DNA from: Kingdonia uniflora
Taxonomy: Eukaryota > Streptophyta > Magnoliopsida > Ranunculales > Circaeasteraceae
Assembly: GCA_014058105.1 (NCBI GenBank)
Contig: JACGCM010000715.1
Coordinates: 2,914,001 to 2,978,000, forward strand
Direction of reading: 5' to 3'
Length of the DNA: 64,000 nt
The notes under the pieces were generated by a model. That model made no database searches, was not told the origin of the DNA, and saw only the letters and a list, made by a program, of their open reading frames with translations. The translations under genes and the position numbers were made by a program. Shown piece by piece: positions 56,033 through 64,000 of this stretch (position 1 is its first letter; each line of letters opens with the position of its first letter).

Positions 56033-59000
56033 CTATACAAAAGACCAGTTGATAAAAGAGAAGGCAAGACAGTGAAGTGTGTTTTCTTCGCCATAAACCT
56101 TCCATGCAACCGCTTGTTCATATGATATGTGCCGCCCCATAGTTGACAAGCAAATTCCAGCTGGAAGATAAGCAAAACCCTGCAAGAGAGTAAATGCGGT
56201 CGTCGTAAATTATGGGGATAAAATTAATAGTTCAACAGTTTTGGTACAACCATAATCAGAGAAGTGCCAATGTATACCTGCTGCATTATCTTGGCAAAGT
56301 CAGAGCACAATGATTTCTGCCGGGGCTCATCAAATATTTTGTCTACTGTAATGTCCTGTAGAGATAACAGCGAGGTCTCTAGCATGTCAATCCCAGCTTG
56401 GTTTGCAAAGGTGAAGACTGGTAGTGACTGCAATCCACAACAAAACACTGTATGAACAACACATCTTTTTGGCTTAAAACGGCAAAATTTCTCCTAAACA
56501 GTACAAATAAGGCCAACTGTTTTACATGACAATTTATGACAGGATACCTTCAATGAGCAGCATAATACAGCATCGGGATGGTTCCAGAGCAATTCCAATG
56601 GAGAGGAGTCACTTCTCTCATTGTCAAATTTTAGCAGTTCTGCTCCTAAATGATAACTGGAGATAAACAAACATATTTTGGTAACAAAATAATTAGAATG
56701 ACTCAGGAAATACAAGGTCTTGTCTAGATTTGTCTTTGAGCATTTTTGACAGAAAAAAATAAAATAATAAATTGAAGATCAGCTTACCTATAGCTCTGGG
56801 AGATCCACTGAGCAAGCGTAAGAGCTTCTGGAGATCCTGGGGATAGTTGGGGCCTCACCTGAGAGCCCGGTCCAGATGGAGATATGGCCATGGCGACTCT
56901 CTGCACAGAAGATATTACACTACGGACATATTGCCGAGCCATAGTTGCGACATTATCTTGGAGATGGTGCTCAAAAGGAAACTGGAAGGCAATCGTCAAG
57001 ACTGAACGATTCGGAGCTGATGTATTTCTAACTGTTCCCCGATATGTAGCTGGGCCCATTTCAAGGCTGGATGCTAGATCCAATGTACGATGCGAGGTTA
57101 GCGTATCCTGTGATTCGCAGTGTAGCAAACATTAGTTTTGAAGGACAAAAGTTCAGAGTCAATCAACTTTTATTTCTACAAATATACATGTATATTCTTT
57201 TTACTCAACTGGTCCTGAATCCAATGGTATGATTCGAAAGCCAGAGGGTATAAGTGGAGCGTCATCCGGGAACATTTCGTCTATTGGAGCAAAAACAAGT
57301 TCGGAGAAGACCCCCACAACAGTTTCGTCCAATCCACGACAAATCTGCAACAATAAACCAGCCAAAGGTATACAATCTGTCAAAGGTGTAAAAACAGTTA
57401 TGTCTCTACAGGATAAATCAACTATATATATAATCATTCATTTATTAGATTTTTTTGAATGATAAATAGCTGCAAACCTGTAAGAGATGAATATCCCTAG
57501 ATAAAGCAGCCTCTTCATGAGTGAGAGGATGGCCTTCAAGTCGTATTACTTCAAGAGACTGAAATATTATCAGCCAACAAAGAGGAAGTCAGTGAAATGA
57601 AAAGCGTGGAAATATATATAGTTATATACATCGATAAGATGAGGATAAAAAGTAGACAGTAAATAAAAAGCAAATAATTATGGAAGAAAGATTATCCACT
57701 TTATTTATACTGATTAATTGGAAGGTATTTGTTTCCACAGGCAGAACATATATGCTTTAACGAGATTGTAACTCAAGATGCAACCAGTAGGATTTTATTT
57801 TGTGTCTCTTGCAACAACTCCTAGGTAATTTACTCGCACTCACATCTTTATTTTTATTTTTATTTTTTTGGTATTCCCACCAGCTATTCCCAATGCGACA
57901 AGTAACTCCAGTGCTCAGTTACTCTGAGGAATTGAATCCAGCTCTGTGGTAACAATTCTATAGACTTAAGCAGCTGGGCTAGCTAGCCACAGACTTCATT
58001 TGGCAGGTATTACACAGATTTTCTCTAATATGTTCAAGGCATGAAATAGAGAATAAGATTAATTAAGGACATCCTCAACAAAATATATTGAGCATAGCAT
58101 TTTTAATTATAGTTCAAATATCCATTAATTAATAGATCCAGATATGCTACTGATTTACTTATAATGTCTATCATCCAACGTATTGTATAAGATCTACAGT
58201 ATTTATTAAATTCCACTTTATCACATATAACAATCTCGAAAGCTTAGCTAGTCCCAGGATACAAATAAATAACGTGAACAGGGATATCTGAAAATACTGA
58301 GAAATGTCGCAATATATAGGAACATTTAAGGATATATATGGTAGTTAATAGTGTTAAGTACTTAAAAATTGCATACAATGTCCAGCGCACATAAAAAAGT
58401 ACGAAAATACCTCTTCGTGTTCTACTGTTTGGCCAAGAGGCATGATGATTTGGCTTCCAGAGAACCTTGCTGGTCTAATTCCTGGAAAGCCATATGAGGG
58501 CGCTTTCATTGATGCCGCAGAGTAGGCATCCATATTGTAATCAGCCCACTCAGACCTATGTTCCCTCAGGAATCGAACCAGTAATGCAGGAGGAACATTC
58601 TATTAACAGGAAATAGCGATCAAATAAGTTTGTAAGCAAACAAAGAGAGTATGTTCCCTCAGGAATCGAACCAGTCATGTGCAGATTAACCCTTTAAACC
58701 TTGTAGGGCAATTTGCCTAGTAAATCGGTTAAAGAAAAAATCGGAAAAATCCTAAAAGACACTTGGCAATGTGTTTGCTTGTGCTGCCTAACTAATCATC
58801 TTACGGCTGCAATGGATTTTGCCATTAATTTTTCTCCTTTAATGTCAAAAAAGGTTTTACCATTCCTTTAGCCATTCACCTACTGGGGGATTTTTTATTG
58901 TACAAAATCTAAGGGAGCAAATATGCCCATACCAGTAAAGATGCTCAACCAAAATAGCATCTATACTTTTTTTTAACACCTTTGAGAAAGTCGTTTATGA

Positions 59001-62000
59001 TAAGAAAACAAGTGGCAATTTTCTAAAAACTAAAAGTTGTGGGCTACAGTATTACTCACTTGAAGTAACAGGGATGCCTTCACACAGAGGACGCCTCCAG
59101 GGAAAGGGATCACGTTAGTCGGATTGACACCAGTGCTCATGTTCTTAAAGTTAATAGTTGTAATTACATCTTCAGCTCCATCACAGTTGATCAATGACCA
59201 ACCATCGTCATTGAATCCATTAACTACGTCATTGAACCCCCTACAAGAATGTTGAAGTAAGAGATGAAGTTCACAGAGTAGTATCAGATAAATGTAAACA
59301 AAAAAGAAAAGAAATAGTGATCACCTGCTTAATCTTTGACTAAAAGTTCTTAAAACAGCAGGTTGCCTACCCATACTGTATACCACTTCACCGCTCGTCT
59401 CCTGAGCTACTTGTCTGATGTGATGCAATGCCTTCAAAAGGAAGTGTTCAATTAGTTGGTTCTCAGTGTGAGAGAACAATTACTTAAATAAATGTAAAAC
59501 AAAAACCAGCTGAGATGTTAATAACTGGGACATGCATATCTATTACTCGAGATTCTACGGCAACAAAATAACAGTAATATAACTAATTGAGATAATATTA
59601 AAGCAGCGGAAAAGAGAAATAATCCAAGCTAAGAGAAAATACAGGGTTTAAGAAAATTAAATCACTTACGGCAATTGTCAGTTTTTGAGCTACAACTTCA
59701 GAAGACTGATAAAGTGGCCGTAAGACCTCAGGTACACTCCAAGCCTGAACAAAGAAAAATAGCATAAACATATGGTATAGAAGTTACATATACTTCAAAA
59801 TTTCACACAAATGACTGATATAGTGGCCATAAGACCTCAGGCACAGTCCATGCCGTTTCACAAGATTTCATGCAGAAGTTAGCAGTCATACCTCAAGATC
59901 CAGGTGGTCGACAATGTGAATGATTGATCCTCCCCCATCACATGGTCGAATTAAATAGCCACTAGGAAGCATCTCAGATCGTATGAATTGGGAAGAAGAA
60001 GATGCATTTGGACCGGTACCATGACCAGATAGTGATCTCTCGCAAACCTTGAAATGTAGATATCAAACAATTAAAATGTGCAGGCTAGACTAGGACATGT
60101 TCCGCATACTAACTAACAAGCCAATAGGATCACGGAACTCATTATATGATTAAATGAATGACAAAATTATATACCACGAAGCTGCCGTCTTCTAAAGATG
60201 TAGAATATCTCAAAGTCCAAAAGTCGCGTGCTGGAGCTAATGTGGTTGGAGCATACATCTGCAAATAAGAGTGATTAAACTTTCAAATAGATAGAAACAG
60301 AAGTACAGATTAAACGACTTTGGAAGTTGCAGTACAACTGAGAAAATAAGTCAATTATCAGCTATTAATTTACCTGCATGTATATCAACTCAATTGTTCC
60401 ACCATTTCCAGTTGGAAACATGGTGAAAACTTCATGGCTTCGGCAGTCTCGGAACCACGATGGACGGTCTTTTAGGATTTCCATAATCTACAAGATACAA
60501 GAAAGATATACTGGTCAGGAGAACGAATCAACCAAATTGCATTTATATCTAAAATCTCATGTTACTCCATCCTGCCAACATAGGTAATTATTTATTCTTT
60601 TTATTTATTATGGCAAGTCAAAACTCCATTAAAAAAAAATCAGTTTGATAAATAACAAATATTACCTTTGGAGGTTCTAGGCTTACTAGACCGCAAGCTC
60701 GTGCTGCTACTCCACTACAACTGTGTGAAACGGCTACAATCCCAACCGAATCCGGACCAGGCTGGTCACAAGTGGAACAGTCGGAATACTTAAATTACTT
60801 GAAAGAAAAGAAATAACTAACCACAAAGCCAAACAAATTACACAGTTCATAGAGGCATCCTGCCAAAGGAGATACAAAAGCACTCAAAATAATAAATAAA
60901 TAAATAAAAATTGAGAAAAACCTTCATCCCAGGCATCTGGACCCAATCAACAGCTGTTCCTGTAGCCTTTGAAAGGAATTCTGCCAAGGTTTCCTCTGCG
61001 ATTGAGAGGAGTCTGGAAAAAGGTGTGAAAGCAAATCAGACTAGCAATAGGAAAAACACATTAACATCCAAAAGATATATAGAAAGAGATCGAGCAAATC
61101 AACAATCAAAACGTAGAACATGAGAGGAACTTTTAGTATTACCCAGCGGGATTATTTGCATCTCTCAGAGTCTGTTGAGGAGTAGTAACCACGGATTCAC
61201 AGCTTACGTCAGTAGTCGCCGCAGATGCCTATTTAACCAATTCAATATAAATTAGAAAACCGAACATTAAGACAATGCAGAAAAGGAATTTTGTAGCATT
61301 AGTTATAACATTTAATTCAGCACAGCTATTGGTATAAATTCCTTAAATGCATTTACAAATTTAGTAAGCATCACAGTAAATAATAAACATAGCCTACATT
61401 TTGTAGTTGTTGCCGCATGTAAGTGTTCTCGTACACCAACTGTGACACTTGTTTTTGAAGGCGCTCATTTTCCTCCATTAACAGCTTGTTCATTGCATTC
61501 AATTTCCTATTCACAGTCTGAAGTCGCGAAGCCTCTTTCCTTTGTTTTTCTCGACATCTGTAGAAAAATCAAAAGAAACCCCATCTTCATTGATATAATC
61601 CAAAAGCAAGTTTGAATGGAATAAAGAAAAAAAGAAAAAAGAAATCCTTGAATCCTAAAGCCAAATTAGAACTCCGTAAAAGCAAATAGAGAATGGACTG
61701 ATCTCATTATTATTAAAAAGAGGCATTTATCATAAAAGGCATTTATCACATAGCAAATAGAGCTATGTGCAATACTCAATTATACAGCTCTCAATAAAGG
61801 CATTTATCATTTTAGCAAAAACTTAAGATATAATTTCAAGGATTCACAGTGCAATGCAAAACAAAACTAACATCAACCCAAAAACTAGTCTTACTAAAAA
61901 TGATTTTTTTCGTTAATTTTTGCATGAAAACAAAGAAGAATCACTAACGAAAGTTCGAACCTGCGATTCTGAAACCAGACTTTGATCTGTTTAGGCTCAA

Positions 62001-62190
62001 TATTAGACAAAATCGGACATTCCCGTACAAGTTGTTGTCGACGAATCGAACTCGGCTTTGGACACTCCAAGTAAACTCTCTCAAGAGCTTCTACTTGCTC
62101 TTGAGTGTACCTTACATACTTCCCTGGATCAAGATGTTTGTTGTAGCTCCCACCATTACTCGTCTCTCCTCTATGTATAGCCATCGCCAT
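56033..62190 (-). CDS. REV: Class III HD-ZIP transcription factor, REVOLUTA clade
   Basis: Eighteen exons in phase give 836 aa: 62,190-61,961; 61,557-61,398; 61,228-61,143; 61,012-60,922; 60,761-60,666; 60,487-60,374; 60,258-60,175; 60,047-59,892; 59,744-59,670; 59,431-59,325; 59,240-59,060; 58,599-58,411; 57,558-57,478; 57,344-57,210; 57,107-56,788; 56,656-56,548; 56,427-56,278; 56,179-56,033. Domains: homeodomain about 24-85 (KVWFQNRRCREKQRKE), leucine zipper 86-118, START 160-375, MEKHLA from about 690 to the end (INWSFV). It acts in the nucleus in leaf adaxial polarity, meristem and vascular patterning. REV assignment rests on QRVAMAISPSG and the C-terminus; PHB/PHV and ATHB-8/15 differ there. 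Transcripts should be cut by miR165/166. The donor at 57,210 is weak. Confidence 0.95.
58649..58684 (-). repeat. Partial copy of HD-ZIP III exon 12 in intron 11
   Basis: TATGTTCCCTCAGGAATCGAACCAG-type sequence repeats the exon part at 58,557-58,590, with about 5 differences over 36 bp. It lies about 90 bp to the right, that is upstream of the exon in gene sense. Confidence 0.8.
59813..59856 (-). repeat. Partial copy of HD-ZIP III exon 9 in intron 8
   Basis: GACTGATATAGTGGCCATAAG and the next 20 bases repeat exon sequence at 59,704-59,745, with about 5 differences over 42 bp. It includes the region near the exon's acceptor side. Confidence 0.8.
60752..60932 (-). promoter_or_regulatory. miR165/166 target site, split by intron 4
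   Basis: In the spliced message exon 4 ends CTGGGATGAAG (60,932-60,922) and exon 5 starts CCTGGTCCGG (60,761-60,752). Together they form the 21-nt site known in all class III HD-ZIP genes, encoding PGMKPGP at the START domain. Only the spliced RNA carries the full site. miR165/166 cleavage restricts HD-ZIP III activity to adaxial tissue. Confidence 0.93.
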
Positions 62191-63120
62191 TTCTGTCTAA
62201 TTAACACAAACCCCTTCTCTCTAAAACTAAAACCCTCTCTCTAGAATTACCCCTTCTCTCTGTAGATTTCAAGAAGAGAGGCTTAAAACGTTTCTGGGTT
62301 TTTAGGTAAGAGAATCTCTAGTAAGAACTTCTTGTTTGTGTTACAGATGTTCACTTAAGAGAAGTAATTATTATTACTACTTCTCTCTCTCTCAATTAAG
62401 GAGACAAAAAACAAAACGCCTTTTGAAGGTTTGAACAAAAAACACTTCTGGTTCTACTTTGTTTAGCTGAACAAGATTCCAAAACATAGAGAGAGAGAGA
62501 GAGGGTTTGGTGATGAAATTGAAACCCTCTTGTCTTGTCTTTCTCACTAAAGTTTCGAGAAAAACCCAAACTACTCTTTACTTTCACAGTCCCTTCTCCA
62601 TCAAGCTTCCATAAAGAAGCAATTTTTATAATTGTTTCGTCCCCAAATCGATCAAATAGTGATTAAAAACTCTAATTTTTGATACCCCTTTCCTCCAAAT
62701 CCCAAAATATCTAACCCACACCTAGATCTTCACCTTCTGAGATCTATTTGAAGGTTTAAAACCCAAACTAGGACCCCCAAAGCACCAAATGACTCTGTTT
62801 CTACGTAAAACAACTCAAAACACTCACTACTGAGTCCAAAAAACTTCAAAACTGTGAAATATGACGAAACCCCACCAGAAAGCGAGTGTTTTGAAGCAAA
62901 TTTGTCCCCTGGTAGAGACAACACAACTCTCTCTCTCTCTTACAGAGAGAAGCAGATACAGAGAGACTTCTCGAATGAAAAATGTTTCTTTGAGAGAGAG
63001 ATTCAAACCCTAATCATATTCCTTTTAGAGAGAGAGAGGGAGAGAGACTTCTTTCTTTGCCCGCAAATCGAAAAACTACTGCTGCCCTCTTTATTACGCC
63101 AATATTTTACGGCTAGCTCC
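62191..63120 (-). promoter_or_regulatory. Leader and near promoter of the HD-ZIP III gene
   Basis: CT/GA-rich tracts occur at about 62,380-62,395, 62,488-62,503, 62,925-62,942 and 63,027-63,047, as often seen in long plant leaders. A TTAAATAAA on the minus strand near 63,152-63,160 is a possible TATA element. Several short upstream open frames are present, for example 62,587-62,396 (63 codons). None of these was tested against conserved leaders. Confidence 0.4.
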
Positions 63121-63459
63121 TTAAGGTCTTATGAAATTAAAGAGGCATCCCTGTTTATTTAATGGGATTAAGACACTTGGAAATCAACAATGTAGGGCAG
63201 GTGAGGGAAGCATGGAAGGCGTTCTCCAGTTGTTGGTGTAAACAACAAGGAAGGAAGGAAATAAAGAGAGATTCTGTAACGTTTTTTGTTTTGATATTTT
63301 GGAGAGGATATCATCTCGTGGATTCAAATGTCAAGCTTATCATCAAAATCTCTCGTTGATTGGATCGAATTTCTATTTTTTTTGACGCAAATTTTATTGT
63401 CAAGCCACTTAGGCTTAAAATCTTAGAGAACTTGACATATATAAATCATGGGGTAGAAA

Positions 63460-64000
63460 ATTTGTCTTGTTGCAGACTCGGGATACACCAAAATTTATAC
63501 GCCAATTGAGATGACGCAATGCCAAATCAATTAGCGTTTTACCTTAATTTTTTAAAACTTAAAATAAATAATAAAAAACACCGCACCAATTAAATTGGCG
63601 CACAACTATTTACTTATAAAAAAAATATTGCCCCAATTCAATTGGCGTACAACTTTTATTTATTTATTTATTTTATTAATTTATTATTAAGATAGGTTTT
63701 GGATTGTTTTGTGCGCCACTTGAAGTGGCACATGAACACAATAAAACAATTAAACAAACATTAAACTGTGGGCCTCTGACAAACTTTGAACATCAGAGCT
63801 TCGCCACAAATAGCTATTGATTTTATGAATCAAAGTGCAATTTGAGCGATAGCTGCCCTGAAAAAGAGGTTTTTACATAATTTGGATCGCTATATTAACA
63901 TTACCTAGCCTGTTGTTGATGCTCTTATCGATCCACAGGGGTGGAGTTCCTTAATCATTGTGATTTGTGCAGAGATTGAGAGGTACTAGGAGTTGCCAAT
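63460..64000. other. Repeat-like tail with CCAATT/AATTGG palindromes
   Basis: Motifs ACGCCAATTGAGATG, CACCAATTAAATTGGCGCAC, CCCCAATTCAATTGGCGTAC and GCGCCACTTGAAGTGGCAC occur between 63,500 and 63,735. They suggest an inverted-repeat-rich transposon end, but no family was named. At 63,905-63,990 a weak peptide DALIDPQGWSS resembles the pectinesterase C-terminal motif. Confidence 0.3.

Noticed and set aside
56784..57135. Plus-strand frames over the HD-ZIP III exons
   Set aside because: Antisense shadows of exon 15.
62854..63162. 102-codon plus-strand frame with ERERER stretch
   Set aside because: Translation of GA-rich leader repeats of the minus-strand gene.

Overview
This is eudicot plant nuclear DNA. 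It is AT-rich, has intron-bearing genes with GT..AG junctions, and is dominated by nested, mostly dead transposable elements. I see two intact host protein genes and one tRNA gene, all in the right third. The species cannot be named from the sequence.

Layout. 1-6,631: a Ty3/gypsy element on the minus strand (dual RNase H, Tat-like) with its 5' LTR and primer-binding site; its 3' LTR lies outside the window. 6,632-7,891: remnant of a ZMYM1-like hAT transposase. 7,892-9,775: AT-rich spacer. 9,781-32,320: an Athila-like Ty3/gypsy element on the plus strand. Its 5' LTR is broken by a 1.2-kb inverted-repeat element, and its pol gene is split by a 13-kb CACTA (En/Spm-type) transposon at 14,533-27,565 with a perfect 3-bp target duplication. 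The CACTA element carries minus-strand fragments of at least four host genes: a GRIK/SnAK kinase, a SEC12-like protein, an SFT2-like protein and V-ATPase subunit e. The SEC12-like fragment is itself split by a hAT transposon (about 17,597-22,432). This is a three-level nest.

32,326-42,262: a LINE ORF1 fragment, two inverted PIF/Harbinger ORF1 copies with a transposase remnant, a second truncated Ty3/gypsy copy of the first family between them, and a solo Athila-type LTR (41,197-41,684) with a perfect 5-bp target duplication.

42,809-54,046: a CASP-like family 5A membrane protein gene on the plus strand, 3 exons and 178 aa. Its two introns are swollen by LINE fragments, an LTR-type repeat and a small Ty1/copia element. 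55,576-55,648: tRNA-Lys(UUU). Its 3' end plus CCA is an exact 20-nt complement of the primer-binding site of the gypsy element at the left of the window.

56,033-62,190: a complete class III HD-ZIP gene (REVOLUTA clade) on the minus strand, 18 exons and 836 aa, with the miR165/166 site split across an exon junction. Two of its introns hold partial copies of the adjacent exons. 62,191-64,000: CT/GA-rich leader and promoter, then a repeat-like tail.

I found no undescribed defence or biosynthetic system, and nothing bacterial or CRISPR-like. The most unusual structure is the gene-capturing CACTA element and its layered nest.
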